Shown here piece after piece: positions 17,942 to 28,572 of a stretch of DNA of 64,000 nucleotides (its first letter is position 1; each line of letters begins with the position of its first letter). The translations under genes and the position numbers were made by a program. The notes below the pieces were generated by a model, which saw only the letters and a program-made list of their open reading frames with translations, was not told where the DNA came from and did not search any database. This stretch comes from Chlamydiota bacterium (GTDB lineage Bacteria; Chlamydiota; Chlamydiia; Chlamydiales; Rhabdochlamydiaceae), in NCBI GenBank assembly GCA_021772335.1, contig JAJFMD010000001.1, forward strand, positions 1 to 64,000, in the 5' to 3' direction.

Positions 17942-18079
17942 TTTTTGTCATTTTAAGGGTTGAACTTAAACAGGCAGCACTATTTTTTATCTAGCAGTAG
18001 ATTCAAAGCTTTAATCAGATAAGATTTTAAATATTCAATTATTTTTCAATCATTTGCAAAAAAATTGCAAAAAATATAA

Positions 18080-20167
18080 ATGGTAGATTACCAGTACTTT
18101 TTTAATGAGACATTAAATTTGAAAGAAAAAAGCAACGAAAATTCTAAGAATTCTTATAAAACTTTTCAGCGTAGTTGCGAAGAGTGTCTTTGCGGTGCTC
18201 ATGTTGACCATAAAGGAGTTCATGAAGGAAATCATGAATACATGGTTCGTGACTTCAAAAAAAAGTTCTGGATTTCTCTTGCTCTTACTTTTCCGATTCT
18301 AATTCTCTCACCTATGATACAATCCTTTTTGGGAATTGAAAATCTTCTTATATTCCCTGGAGATGTTTATCTATTATTTGCTCTTGCCTCTATTGTTTTT
18401 TTCTATGGAGGACTCCCTTTTCTGAAGGGATTCTTTAATGAGCTAAAAGCTAAAATTCCTGGCATGATGACGTTAATAGCGATTGCAATTATTGTCGCTT
18501 ATCTCTACAGCTCGGCTATCATTTTTGGACTCAAAGGAAAACTATTTTTTTGGGAACTCGCTACACTAATTGATATTATGCTTTTAGGTCATTGGATTGA
18601 GATGAAATCTATCATGGGTGCTGGAAGAGCTTTAGAAGAACTTGCAAAATTAATGCCATCAATTGCTCATAAGATCATGTCGAATAAAAGCATTCAAGAT
18701 GTACCCATATCGGAACTCAAAATGGATGATCGTGTTCTCATAAAACCTGGGGAGAAAATTCCAGCAGATGGTGAGATTGTTGAAGGGGAATCAAGCATTA
18801 ATGAATCTATGTTAACAGGAGAATCAAAACCTGTAAGAAAATCTCTAGGTGCTCAAGCAATTGGAGGATCTATCAATGGGGAAGGATCCTTCGTTTTACA
18901 GATTAAAAAGATAGGGAAAGATTCTTATCTTTCTCAAGTAATCAACCTCGTTAAGGAGGCTCAAAGTAGTAAATCCAAAACGCAAGATATTGCCAATCGT
19001 GCTGCATTTTGGCTCACTACAGTATCTTTGGTTAGCGGGGCTTTAACATTGTTGATTTGGCTTATCTTTACTGAGCAAACTCTAGCTTTTGCAATAGAGA
19101 GAACAGTTACCGTGATGGTAATTGCATGTCCTCATGCACTAGGTCTTGCTGTCCCTCTAGTTGTTGCAGTCTCTACAACAATTGCTGCAAGAAATGGGCT
19201 TTTGATTCGCAGTCGCTCAGCCTTTGAGGAGTCAAGAAAAATCACTGCTATTGTCTTTGATAAAACAGGAACTCTAACTGAGGGAAAGTTTGGAATAACA
19301 GATACCATTGTTTTTGAAGGAAGTGAGGAAGAGTTGCTTATTTTAGCGGCATCTGTCGAAGCCCATTCTGAACATCCTATAGCTCAAGGCATAACCTCTT
19401 CAGCTAAAAAAATTGAAGAAGTACAAGAATTTAAAGCTATTCCAGGAAAAGGAGCTGAAGGGCGGGTACATGGAATAGAAGTGAAAGTAATAAGCCCCGG
19501 ATATTTGAAAGAACATAATTTCTCCTACAATGACCCGAGAATAGATGAACTCATATCTCAAGGGAAAACTGTTGTTTTTGTTCTAGTCGACGGAAAATTG
19601 AGAGGCTCAATAGCCTTAGCAGATATCATCAGAGATGAATCAAAAGAAGCAATTGCCCAGCTGAAGAAAATGGGAATCCGATGTATAATGTTGACCGGTG
19701 ATCAAGACCAGGTAGCACAATGGGTATCTGTGGAAGTAGGACTAGATGAATATATGGCCCAGGTTCTTCCTCATGAAAAAAAAGATAAAATCGCTAAAAT
19801 TCAAGCGCGTGGTTTTTTTGTTGCCATGACGGGTGATGGGGTTAACGATGCTCCTGCTTTGGCGCAAGCTGATGTAGGTATTGCTATAGGTGCTGGAACA
19901 GATGTTGCAGTAGAAACCTCAGATATTATTCTCGTGAAAAGCAACCTATTAGATATAGTGGCAATAACAGAATTAGCTCGCGCTTCCTATAAAAAGATCA
20001 TTCAGAATCTGATCTGGGCAACAGGATATAACATATTTGCAATCCCTATTGCTGCTGGTGTTTTTTACAAAATGGGGTTTATTTTGAGTCCTGCTATTGC
20101 TGCGATTTTTATGTCTTTGAGCACGGTGATCTGTGCAATTAATGCTAAACTGCTTCGATTAAAATAA
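18080..20167 (+). CDS. copB: Copper/silver-type P1B ATPase (CopB-like, CPH motif)
   Basis: Membrane ATPase predicted to export copper or silver. 695 residues. The N-terminus has no HMA domain but a Cys/His patch (CEECLCGAHVDH.. HEGNHEYM, residues 33-55). The following FKKKFWISLALTFPILILSP is typical of the CopB class. The membrane metal site is Cys350-Pro-His (CPH, the P1B-3 signature), the phosphorylated Asp394 lies in DKTGTLT, and MTGDGVNDAPALAQADVGIA forms the hinge. The ATG at 18080 has no good ribosome site; A-rich direct repeats TTGCAAAAAA lie just upstream. First gene of the metal island. Confidence 0.9.
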   Translation: MVDYQYFFNETLNLKEKSNENSKNSYKTFQRSCEECLCGAHVDHKGVHEGNHEYMVRDFKKKFWISLALTFPILILSPMIQSFLGIENLLIFPGDVYLLFALASIVFFYGGLPFLKGFFNELKAKIPGMMTLIAIAIIVAYLYSSAIIFGLKGKLFFWELATLIDIMLLGHWIEMKSIMGAGRALEELAKLMPSIAHKIMSNKSIQDVPISELKMDDRVLIKPGEKIPADGEIVEGESSINESMLTGESKPVRKSLGAQAIGGSINGEGSFVLQIKKIGKDSYLSQVINLVKEAQSSKSKTQDIANRAAFWLTTVSLVSGALTLLIWLIFTEQTLAFAIERTVTVMVIACPHALGLAVPLVVAVSTTIAARNGLLIRSRSAFEESRKITAIVFDKTGTLTEGKFGITDTIVFEGSEEELLILAASVEAHSEHPIAQGITSSAKKIEEVQEFKAIPGKGAEGRVHGIEVKVISPGYLKEHNFSYNDPRIDELISQGKTVVFVLVDGKLRGSIALADIIRDESKEAIAQLKKMGIRCIMLTGDQDQVAQWVSVEVGLDEYMAQVLPHEKKDKIAKIQARGFFVAMTGDGVNDAPALAQADVGIAIGAGTDVAVETSDIILVKSNLLDIVAITELARASYKKIIQNLIWATGYNIFAIPIAAGVFYKMGFILSPAIAAIFMSLSTVICAINAKLLRLK

Positions 20168-20275
20168 AAACATTCTATCTCCTTTCTTATATTTTTAGTT
20201 TTCTACCCTCTTTTTTTAATTTTTTTTAAAAACATTTAGTGATATGGATGAAAACTAAAGGGAATATATTTTAGT

Positions 20276-22978
20276 TTGTATATGGAACAAAACAATAAAA
20301 GAAATTGGTGGAGTTCTTCCACTACAGATCTTATTACTGAATTCCAAACGGATTTAGAAAGAGGTCTCTCTGATTCAACCGCTGAAGAAAAAATCAAAAA
20401 ATACGGAAATAATATTTTGCCTGAAGCGAAGCCTGCCTCATGGCTGGTTCTTTTCTTGAAGCAGTTTTCCAGCTTCATTGTTTGGCTTCTTATTGCAGCT
20501 GCAATCGTTTCGGGTCTTTTAGAAGAATGGATTGATTCAATGGCAATTGCTGTCATTATAGTACTCAATGGAATCATAGGTTTTATTCAAGAGTTAAATG
20601 CTCAAAAATCCATATCTGCACTAAAGAAATTATCTATTCCCACATGCAAGGTTATGCGTGATGGAAACCTGAAAACAATCGAAACAAAAAATTTAGTTCC
20701 TGGAGATCTTGTTATACTTGAAGCAGGAGATATCATTCCTGCAGATGGGCGCGTTGTCAATGCCATCCAATTATCGACTCAAGAAGCCATATTGACAGGA
20801 GAATCAACTCCTGTTCATAAAATCTTTACACCTATTGCTGCTGAAAAAATGGCCATAGGCGATCGGAAAAATATGGGATTTATGGGAACAATTGTAAGCA
20901 CCGGAAAGGGATCCTTGATTGTTACAGAAACAGGGAGCTCTACAGAACTTGGAAAGATTGCTTTGCTTCTTCATGGACAGGAAAAGCAATCCACCCCTCT
21001 TCAGATAAAATTACAAAAACTGGGACATAAGCTTGTCTTTCTTTGTTTAGGTATTGTGAGCATAGTTTTTCTGATAGGTTTTTTAAAGGGATTCTCTTTC
21101 GTTGATATCTTGTTGATTTCTACAAGCCTTGCAGTAGCTGCTATTCCAGAGGGCCTTCCCGCCATTGTTACAATTGCTTTAGCAATAGGCGTACGTAAAA
21201 TGTCAAAACAAAGAGTGCTTATCCGCAACCTTCCTTCTGTTGAGACTCTTGGATGTGCAACTGTTATTTGTACAGATAAGACGGGAACTCTTACAAAGAA
21301 TGAACTATGTGTAAGAAAGATTTGGGTGAATGAAAAGTGGATTGAAGTTGAGGGTTCTGGATATGACCCTACAGGTGGGTTTATCTTTCAATCGAAGAAA
21401 ACAGATCTTTCATCAGATCGAAGTTTTCAAAAGCTCATTGAGATTGGAGTGCTTTGTAATAATGCTTCCTTAACTCACTCTGAAGGCGAATGGAAAGTCG
21501 TGGGAGACCCTACAGAAGCTGCTCTGCTTGTTTTAGGCAAAAAAGGCCATTTGGAAAAAGAAGATTTAAATAAAAGCCATCCTTTCATTACAGAAATCCC
21601 CTTTGATTCCGATCGAAAAAGAATGAGCGTTGTTAGAAATTCTAATCGTGTCAAAATCCTATATGTCAAAGGGGCTCCGGATATTATCGTAGATTTATGC
21701 GATAGGATTCTCCTTAACGAAGAGAGTATTGAGTTAAATAAGTCCTATCGAACCAACATTATTAAAGCCAATCAGGAGCTAGCTTCCAATGCCTTTCGCG
21801 TCCTAGCTCTTGCCTTTCGTGAATTCCCCGAAGAAGATCAGCTATCGGAGTCTATCGAAGAGAAACTTACATTTGTTGGACTTGTAGGCATGATTGATCC
21901 TCCGCGTCCTGAAGTGGAAGCGGCGATAACTCATGCTGAAGAAGCTGGTATTTTTCCTGTCATGATTACGGGAGATCATCAAGATACAGCTATTGCAATA
22001 GGATCAGAACTCAACTTATATAAAGAAAAATTTCAAGCTGTAACTGGAAAAGAATTAGATAGTTGGGATGAAAATAAACTTGAACAAAATCTTGAACGAA
22101 CCTGTATCTATGCTCGCGTTTCAGCAGAACATAAGCTGCGCATAATCAAAGCATGGAAGCAAAAAGGAGAAATAGTAGGAGTTACAGGAGATGGTGTTAA
22201 TGATGCTCCTGCTATGAAGGAAGCCAATATTGGTATAGCTATGGGAATTAAGGGCTCTGATGTAGCTAAAGAAACTGCCGATATGATCATTACCGATGAT
22301 AATTTTGCTTCAATTATTCAAGCAATAGAAGAGGGACGGGGCATATATGATAATATTGTGAAATTTGTTAATTACCTTCTTTCTTCAAATATGGCTGAAT
22401 TATTAATTATTTTTGCAGGAATAGCATTAGGTTTTAAAGATGCCTTGGGCAATCCTTTTCTTTCTCTCACTCCTGTTCAGCTTTTATTTTTAAATCTAGT
22501 AACTGATGGATTTCCTGCTATCGCCTTTGCAATGGATCCAATCGATCCACAAATTATGAATAAACCTCCTAGAAAGCCAAAGGAACAGATCTTATCTGCT
22601 CATACTTTTTTTCGATTATTTCTTATTAGTGTAATCATAGCTATAGGAACACTCGGGGCGTGTCATTTTGGATTGAAAGAGAGCGCTCAGCTTGCGCAAA
22701 CAATGGCTCTAACAACACTCGTTGTTGTTGAATTAGTTAGGGTTCAGATGGTGCGCATGCCCTATCATATCGGTTTATTCTCCAATCGCTGGTTAATTAT
22801 AGCCCTTGTTGGCTCTTTACTTCTTCAAATAGCCGTTGTTTATTTACCTCCTTTGCAAAAAATCTTTGGTACTGTATCTCTAGGTTTTATTGAATGGGGG
22901 GTGATACTAGGTATCGCTATAATCATTTTTTTTCTTGGATCAGTAATAAATTGGTTATTAAGTCGGAATAAAAAATGA
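20276..22978 (+). CDS. P2A-type cation-transporting ATPase (Ca2+/PacL-like)
   Basis: 900-residue P-type ATPase with the cation ATPase N-domain (GLSDSTAEEKIKKYGNNILP, ~29-48), the actuator TGES loop (ILTGESTPV), and the membrane motif AAIPEGLPAIVTIALA, characteristic of SERCA/PMR-type pumps. Asp334 in CTDKTGTLTKNE is phosphorylated, VTGDGVNDAPAMKEANIGIA forms the hinge, and a C-terminal group of membrane helices follows. The likely ion is Ca2+ or Mn2+, but this is inference. It may begin at TTG 20276 or ATG 20282. Its end overlaps the cusC-like gene by four bases, so it is cotranscribed with the copper pump. Confidence 0.88.
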   Translation: MYMEQNNKRNWWSSSTTDLITEFQTDLERGLSDSTAEEKIKKYGNNILPEAKPASWLVLFLKQFSSFIVWLLIAAAIVSGLLEEWIDSMAIAVIIVLNGIIGFIQELNAQKSISALKKLSIPTCKVMRDGNLKTIETKNLVPGDLVILEAGDIIPADGRVVNAIQLSTQEAILTGESTPVHKIFTPIAAEKMAIGDRKNMGFMGTIVSTGKGSLIVTETGSSTELGKIALLLHGQEKQSTPLQIKLQKLGHKLVFLCLGIVSIVFLIGFLKGFSFVDILLISTSLAVAAIPEGLPAIVTIALAIGVRKMSKQRVLIRNLPSVETLGCATVICTDKTGTLTKNELCVRKIWVNEKWIEVEGSGYDPTGGFIFQSKKTDLSSDRSFQKLIEIGVLCNNASLTHSEGEWKVVGDPTEAALLVLGKKGHLEKEDLNKSHPFITEIPFDSDRKRMSVVRNSNRVKILYVKGAPDIIVDLCDRILLNEESIELNKSYRTNIIKANQELASNAFRVLALAFREFPEEDQLSESIEEKLTFVGLVGMIDPPRPEVEAAITHAEEAGIFPVMITGDHQDTAIAIGSELNLYKEKFQAVTGKELDSWDENKLEQNLERTCIYARVSAEHKLRIIKAWKQKGEIVGVTGDGVNDAPAMKEANIGIAMGIKGSDVAKETADMIITDDNFASIIQAIEEGRGIYDNIVKFVNYLLSSNMAELLIIFAGIALGFKDALGNPFLSLTPVQLLFLNLVTDGFPAIAFAMDPIDPQIMNKPPRKPKEQILSAHTFFRLFLISVIIAIGTLGACHFGLKESAQLAQTMALTTLVVVELVRVQMVRMPYHIGLFSNRWLIIALVGSLLLQIAVVYLPPLQKIFGTVSLGFIEWGVILGIAIIIFFLGSVINWLLSRNKK

Positions 22979-24231
22979 AACGAATCATTTATTTATGTAT
23001 TTTAAGCAGTGGATTACTCCTTGCAGAAGAAGCTGAGATTCCTACATCAATGCAATTAGATACTCTTATTCAAGAAGTGCTTAAGAGAAATCCTGATCTT
23101 TCTGCAACAAAAGAAAGAATAAATGCCGCAGAATTTTTTCAAAAAAGAGTTCAGATTTTAGAAGATCCTGAATTCATAATAATGCGTCATGATCAACCTT
23201 TTGGTTCCTCTTCTAAAAGTCCGTTTATCCCAAAAATGCGTTACACATTTCTTCAGGAAATTCCATTTCCAGGGAAGTTGTCTCTTAAAGGACAGATTGA
23301 GGGACAACAGGTTGCTTTTCTTAAAAGTGAAAATATTGCTACTATGCGAGATTTAATTCTAGAAAGTAAAAAACTATTTTTTCAGCTCTATTATTATGAT
23401 ATTGCGATTAAAATTAATGAGTTCAATCGGAATATCGTCTGTGAATTTGTAAAAACGACATTTGCTCTGTATCGATCTGGAGAAGATAGTTTTTCAGAAG
23501 CGGTAAAAGCTCAAGTAGAACTACAGATTCTTGATGATGAAAAGCTTAGATTGTTAGCTATAAAAGATCGAATATTATCGATGATTAATGCCATTTTAAA
23601 TCGCAATGCTTTTGAACCGATAGGAATACCGGAAGCTTTCTTTACTCCTCAACTTTCTTTCAATCATACAGTTTTGGAGCATAAATCTTATCAATATAAT
23701 CCTGAAATTAAAGGGATTGAATCGAGGATTGAAGAGCAAGGTTTTCGAAGAGATTTAGCCAAAAGGGAATATTTTCCGAACTTTATCATAGGGAGTCGTT
23801 TTGATCACATAATAGAAAGTAACGACACAGCTTGGGGTGTATCAGTAGGAATTAATGTCCCTATATGGATCCCATGGAAACAAAGAAGAGATGTTCAAAA
23901 AGCAAGCGCTTTAAAAAATGCGTATAAAGATGATTTAGATGGTCTTAAGTCTGTCATTGGAGGACGCATTCGAAAATTTCTTGCTGAAATATATTCATTA
24001 GATGAGCGCGTTTTCCTTTTAGAATCTGGAATTTTACCCAAAACATGGGAAAGCCTTGAATCGGGAAAAGCAGAATACCATACAGGAAAAGGAGACTTTT
24101 TAACTCTTTTGGATACAATTCGCCAGTACTATCAATATCAACTAGAGCTTGAACAAGCGAAGGTAGAACGTGAAATTGCTCTTGCAGAGTTAGAAAGAAT
24201 AGTAGGAATCAATCCGGGAGATATGAAATGA
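22975..24231 (+). CDS. cusC: TolC-family outer-membrane efflux channel (CusC-like)
   Basis: 418 residues with a signal peptide (KRIIYLCILSSGLLLAEEAE) and two TolC-type halves. The visible pattern is an amphipathic helix (LDTLIQEVLKRNPDLSATKE), the MRYTFLQEIPFPGKLSLKG loop typical of CusC/CzcC proteins, and the final helices LDTIRQYYQYQLELEQAKVE ahead of ALAELERIVG. It forms the outer-membrane channel for the pump encoded by the next two genes. It overlaps both neighbours by four bases, so translation is coupled. Confidence 0.9.
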   Translation: MKRIIYLCILSSGLLLAEEAEIPTSMQLDTLIQEVLKRNPDLSATKERINAAEFFQKRVQILEDPEFIIMRHDQPFGSSSKSPFIPKMRYTFLQEIPFPGKLSLKGQIEGQQVAFLKSENIATMRDLILESKKLFFQLYYYDIAIKINEFNRNIVCEFVKTTFALYRSGEDSFSEAVKAQVELQILDDEKLRLLAIKDRILSMINAILNRNAFEPIGIPEAFFTPQLSFNHTVLEHKSYQYNPEIKGIESRIEEQGFRRDLAKREYFPNFIIGSRFDHIIESNDTAWGVSVGINVPIWIPWKQRRDVQKASALKNAYKDDLDGLKSVIGGRIRKFLAEIYSLDERVFLLESGILPKTWESLESGKAEYHTGKGDFLTLLDTIRQYYQYQLELEQAKVEREIALAELERIVGINPGDMK

Positions 24232-25370
24232 GAAATACAATCAGTTGTTTTATTTTTATGTTACTTTTTGCATGTTGTACTAAAAATGATTCTGATACTT
24301 ATGAAAACTCCCAAAAAAATGATAAAAATACAAATGCAGAGCAATCAAACCTAATAAATATCGAACCTTCTCGACTTCAAATGTATGGCATCACAACAGA
24401 ACTTGCTCAGGTAAGGGATCTAGTCCTCTCTATTCGAACAGTTGGAATCGTAGCAGTAGACGAGAGAAAGATTTTTAAAGTCCAAACAAAAATGAAAGGC
24501 TGGGTTGAAAATCTTTACGTTGATTTTACTAATAAACCTGTTTTTGTTAACTCACCTCTATTTACTGTTTATAGCCCCGAATTATATGCAACTCAGGAAG
24601 AGTATCTTTTAGCACTAAAGGGTTCGCAGAGAGCTCCTAAAGGAGTATTTGCTGAAGAATTACAGAGGTCTAATGAAGATCTTTTACAAGCTGCAAGAGA
24701 ACGTATGGAACTTTGGGATGTTCCTATGAAGGAAATTTCGAGGCTGCATGAAACCAAAGAACCCTCATACGATCTAACTTTTTTTTCTTCTATCAATGGC
24801 ATTGTATTAGAAAAGAATGCTTTTTCAGGAATGAATGTGGGTCCCGGAATTAATCTTTTTACTATAGCAGATCTCTCATGGGTCTGGGTTTTTGCAGATA
24901 TTTATGAACAAGATATTTCACTAATGAAACTCGGGCAAAATGTTGATTTTTCTATCACGTCTTTTCCGGATCTTCATTTTAAAGGCTCCGTTTCTTTTAT
25001 CAATTATGTGATTGACCCTAAAACACGCAGCCTCAAAGTCCGCATTGATGTCGATAATCCTTGCTATCTTCTCAAGCCAGATATGTACGGTGTTGTAGAG
25101 TTACAAGTGAACATGGGAAGATCATTATCAATTCCTCAAAATGCTGTTATTGAGACTGGACTTAGGAATTTGATCTTTATTGAAGAACGTCTTGGACGAT
25201 TTATTATGAAAGAGGTGGAATTAGGATATCTAGCAGATGGGTACTATCAAGTACTATCTGGTGTAAATGAAGGCGAAAAAGTGGTAACTAACTCACAATT
25301 TTTACTCGACTCTGAAAGTCGAATTTCAGGTTTTGGTAGTGGAGAGATTAGACAATATGGAGCTCATTAG
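24228..25370 (+). CDS. cusB: Periplasmic adaptor of RND metal efflux (CusB-like), probable lipoprotein
   Basis: 380-residue membrane-fusion protein linking inner-membrane pump and outer channel. A short hydrophobic leader ends LLFACC, a lipobox-like site at Cys16. The body follows CusB/HlyD order: barrel-sandwich strands (KVQTKMKGWVENLYVDFTNK), a helical hairpin near 115-165 (YATQEEYLLAL.. ARERMELW), second lipoyl half (SSINGIVLEKNAFSGMNVGPG), then the beta-barrel (ADIYEQDISLMKLGQNVDFS) and membrane-proximal domain ending NSQFLLDSESRI. Methionine-rich metal sites of E. coli CusB are not evident. Confidence 0.9.
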   Translation: MRNTISCFIFMLLFACCTKNDSDTYENSQKNDKNTNAEQSNLINIEPSRLQMYGITTELAQVRDLVLSIRTVGIVAVDERKIFKVQTKMKGWVENLYVDFTNKPVFVNSPLFTVYSPELYATQEEYLLALKGSQRAPKGVFAEELQRSNEDLLQAARERMELWDVPMKEISRLHETKEPSYDLTFFSSINGIVLEKNAFSGMNVGPGINLFTIADLSWVWVFADIYEQDISLMKLGQNVDFSITSFPDLHFKGSVSFINYVIDPKTRSLKVRIDVDNPCYLLKPDMYGVVELQVNMGRSLSIPQNAVIETGLRNLIFIEERLGRFIMKEVELGYLADGYYQVLSGVNEGEKVVTNSQFLLDSESRISGFGSGEIRQYGAH

Positions 25371-25373
25371 AAT

Positions 25374-28300
25374 ATGATCGCAAAAATTATTGATTGGAGC
25401 GGAAGAAACCGCTACATCATATATGTGATTACGGTGCTAATGCTCGTATGGGCGGGTTACGCCATTCGAAATACGCCTATGGACGCGCTTCCAGATTTAT
25501 CAGATACCCAAGTTATTATTTTTACTGAATGGAAGGGACAAAGTCCCAATCTAATTGAAGATCAAGTGACTTATCCAATAGTTTCAGCTTTTCTTTCTGC
25601 TCCGAAGGTAAAAGTTGTAAGAGGATTTACAATGTTTGGTTTTTCCTTTGTCTATGTTCTTTTTGAAGAGGGAACCGATATCTATTGGGCAAGAAGTCGA
25701 ACGTTGGAATACCTTTCCCCTCTTCAAGGACAATTGCCTAAAGGCGCTACACCAGTGATTGGTCCTGATGCTACCGGAGTTGGATGGGTATTTGAATACG
25801 CTCTTGTTGATGAAAGTGGGAATTATGATCTCCAGCAGCTTCGCAGTTTTCAAGATTGGTATTTGCGGTACTGGTTAGCAGCAGTTCCTGGTGTTGCGGA
25901 AATTGCAAGTGTTGGAGGGTATGAAAAGGAATATCAAGTAGAAGTTGATCCCGTTAAGCTCCAATCATATGGCCTTTCTATTAATCATGTGCGTTCAGCT
26001 CTTCAAGACTCTAATTTATATATTGGGGCCAGAGTTATTGAAATGGCACAACATGAATATGCTGTGCGAGGAAGCGGTTATATAACTGATACAAAAATGA
26101 TTGAACAAGTCGTTGTTGGTACAAATCAAATGGGCACTCCTGTAACAATCAAAGATCTAGCTCGTGTACAAATAGGAGGTAATATTCGAAGAGGACTAGT
26201 AGATCTAGATGGAAAAGGAGAGGTAGTTGGGGGCATTGTTGTTATGCGATATGATGAAAACCCCCTAAAGGTAATTAAAGATGTAAAAGAAAAAATTAAA
26301 AAGGTTGAAAGTGCTTTTCCTCCAGGAGTAAAACTCATTACAACCTATGATCGCTCTAAATTAATTATCGACTCTATGAAGACTCTTTTCGAGAATCTTG
26401 GCGAAGAGATTATTCTTGTCTTTTTTATTATTTTTATATTTCTACTTCATTTTCGCTCATCTTTGATCTCTATCATAACTCTTCCTATCGCAGTTATCTT
26501 AGCTTTTATTCCGATGTACTATATGGGAGTCTCAGCAAATATTATGTCTTTAGCGGGAATTATCATCGCTATTGGAGATGTTGTGGATTCAGCTGTTATT
26601 ATGACAGAGAATGCCCATAAAAAGTTGGAGGAAAATAAGGAGGGAAAACCTCGTTTAGAAGTTGTTATAGAAGCAGCTAAAGAAATTGGTCCTAGTATTT
26701 TCGCCTCTTTGCTAATCATTGTTATCGGATTTATTCCTGTTTTTAGTTTGCAAGCTCAAGAAGGGAAATTATTTTCTCCACTTGCCTATACAAAAACATT
26801 TGCTGTTGCTTTCGGATGTTTGTTAGGAATCACTTTAGTCCCTGCTCTTATGGTAACTTTTATCAAAGGAAAAATCCGGCCTTCTCTCTCTAATCCAGTC
26901 AATAGGGGTCTAGGATATATCTATCGTCCTGCATTACGGTTTTGTTTAAACTATCGGAAAACCGTTATATGCAGCACTCTCATTCTCATCATCTCCGCTA
27001 TTCCTTTTTATCTTAAACTCGGCTCAGAATTTATGCCTCCATTAGATGAAGGGGACGTCTATTTTATGCCAATTACAACGCCTGGTATTTCAATTGAAGC
27101 TGCAAGGGAATTGGTTCAAAAGCAAGATGGGATTTTGTACTCTTTTCCTGAAGTTAAACGCGTGTTTGGAAAAGCAGGAAGAGCTGATACATCTACTGAC
27201 CCAGCCCCTCTTTCCATGATCGAAACAGTAATCATGCTTCATCCTAAAAAAGAGTGGAGAAAAGGTATGACGAAGGAAAGGCTCATTCAAGAAATGAATG
27301 AAGCTGTAACCTTCAAAGGAGTTCAAAATGCGTTTACGATGCCCATTAAAGCACGTTTAGACATGCTCACTACGGGTATTCGAACGGCAGTTGGCGTAAA
27401 AGTATTTGGCGATAATTTAGAAACCATCAACCAAATAGGGACTCATTTAGAAACAATACTCAAGAAAGTTCCTGGAACAAGAAGTGTTTATGCTGAAAGA
27501 GAGATGGGCGGATTTTATATTGATTTTATTCCCGATCGAGATGCTCTAGCTAGATATGGATTGACCATTGCCGAGGTCATGGGATTTGTGCAAAGCGCTG
27601 TCGGAGGCGAAGATATTACAGAGACTATTGAAGGGCGTGAAAGATATACAGTGAATATTCGATATCCAAGGGGACTACGTGATGATGTTTTATCTCTTAA
27701 GCAGGCTTTAGTTCCGATTAGCAAACCAATGGCAATGATGATAGATACACAACAGCTTTCAAAATTTGCGCATGTACCCTTAGGACAACTTGGCGAAGTC
27801 AAAATTACTATGGGTCCATCTATGATCAAAGATGAAATGGGCTATTTTTCAGGGTGGGTATATGTAGATTTAGAAACATCTGATATAGGTGGCTTTGTAG
27901 ACATTGCTAAACAAGCTGTCTCTGCTGAATTAGAACTTCCACGAGGATATTTCATCAAATGGACAGGGCAATATGAGTATCTTGAAAGAATTCAAACTTT
28001 GCTTTCCTATATGGTTCCTTTAACGATTTTCCTGGTATTATTGATTCTTTATATGAACTTCAAATCTTTGGTACCCACTTTGATTGTGATGCTTTCAGTT
28101 CCTTTTGCTGCAGTTGGAGCGATTTTCTTTTTATTCTTTGCTGGTTACAATACATCTGTAGCTGTGTGGGTAGGAATGATTGCTTTATTAGGGATTGCAG
28201 CTCAAACGATTTCCATCATGATTGTTTATCTAATGCAAGGTTTCAAAAACTGGGAAGCCGAAGGGAAAATCCAATCGACACAGGATATTATTGCCATGAC

Positions 28301-28529
28301 GCTGTCACAGGCTACCTTGAGAATACGTCCTTTTATAATGGCAATAGGCTTGAACATCATTGGGTTAATTCCAATTATGATCAGTACTCAGGTTGGATCT
28401 GATATTGCGAAACGAATAGCGTTGCCTCTTTGGGGAGGTCTTATTTCCCTTACCTTTCTAACTCTTTTTGTTATACCTGTTATTTTTGTGCTGTGGAAAA
28501 CACACGCCTTTAAAAAAAAACCAAAGTGA
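25374..28529 (+). CDS. cusA: Heavy-metal RND efflux pump, inner-membrane component (CusA-like)
   Basis: Proton-driven exporter, 1051 residues, of the heavy-metal efflux (HME) RND family. The N-terminus reads DWSGRNRYIIYVITVLM; AIRNTPMDALPDLSDTQVII is diagnostic of CusA/CzcA. The helix-4 proton-relay region is IAIGDVVDSAVIMTENAHKK. The porter domain keeps FGKAGRADTSTDPAPL and RLDMLTTGI, the latter holding the methionine equivalent to a copper-binding Met of E. coli CusA, which favours Cu+/Ag+ over Zn/Co. Starts three bases after cusB. Complete and undisrupted. Confidence 0.94.
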   Translation: MIAKIIDWSGRNRYIIYVITVLMLVWAGYAIRNTPMDALPDLSDTQVIIFTEWKGQSPNLIEDQVTYPIVSAFLSAPKVKVVRGFTMFGFSFVYVLFEEGTDIYWARSRTLEYLSPLQGQLPKGATPVIGPDATGVGWVFEYALVDESGNYDLQQLRSFQDWYLRYWLAAVPGVAEIASVGGYEKEYQVEVDPVKLQSYGLSINHVRSALQDSNLYIGARVIEMAQHEYAVRGSGYITDTKMIEQVVVGTNQMGTPVTIKDLARVQIGGNIRRGLVDLDGKGEVVGGIVVMRYDENPLKVIKDVKEKIKKVESAFPPGVKLITTYDRSKLIIDSMKTLFENLGEEIILVFFIIFIFLLHFRSSLISIITLPIAVILAFIPMYYMGVSANIMSLAGIIIAIGDVVDSAVIMTENAHKKLEENKEGKPRLEVVIEAAKEIGPSIFASLLIIVIGFIPVFSLQAQEGKLFSPLAYTKTFAVAFGCLLGITLVPALMVTFIKGKIRPSLSNPVNRGLGYIYRPALRFCLNYRKTVICSTLILIISAIPFYLKLGSEFMPPLDEGDVYFMPITTPGISIEAARELVQKQDGILYSFPEVKRVFGKAGRADTSTDPAPLSMIETVIMLHPKKEWRKGMTKERLIQEMNEAVTFKGVQNAFTMPIKARLDMLTTGIRTAVGVKVFGDNLETINQIGTHLETILKKVPGTRSVYAEREMGGFYIDFIPDRDALARYGLTIAEVMGFVQSAVGGEDITETIEGRERYTVNIRYPRGLRDDVLSLKQALVPISKPMAMMIDTQQLSKFAHVPLGQLGEVKITMGPSMIKDEMGYFSGWVYVDLETSDIGGFVDIAKQAVSAELELPRGYFIKWTGQYEYLERIQTLLSYMVPLTIFLVLLILYMNFKSLVPTLIVMLSVPFAAVGAIFFLFFAGYNTSVAVWVGMIALLGIAAQTISIMIVYLMQGFKNWEAEGKIQSTQDIIAMTLSQATLRIRPFIMAIGLNIIGLIPIMISTQVGSDIAKRIALPLWGGLISLTFLTLFVIPVIFVLWKTHAFKKKPK

Positions 28530-28572
28530 CCTTTATTAAATGATTAAATGGTTATTCTTAAAATAGGTAAAA

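Noticed and set aside
17942-18079. Possible mobile-element end or attachment site at the island's left edge
   Set aside because: No inverted repeats, transposase or tRNA were recognised. Only short A-rich direct repeats are seen, which give no insertion signature.
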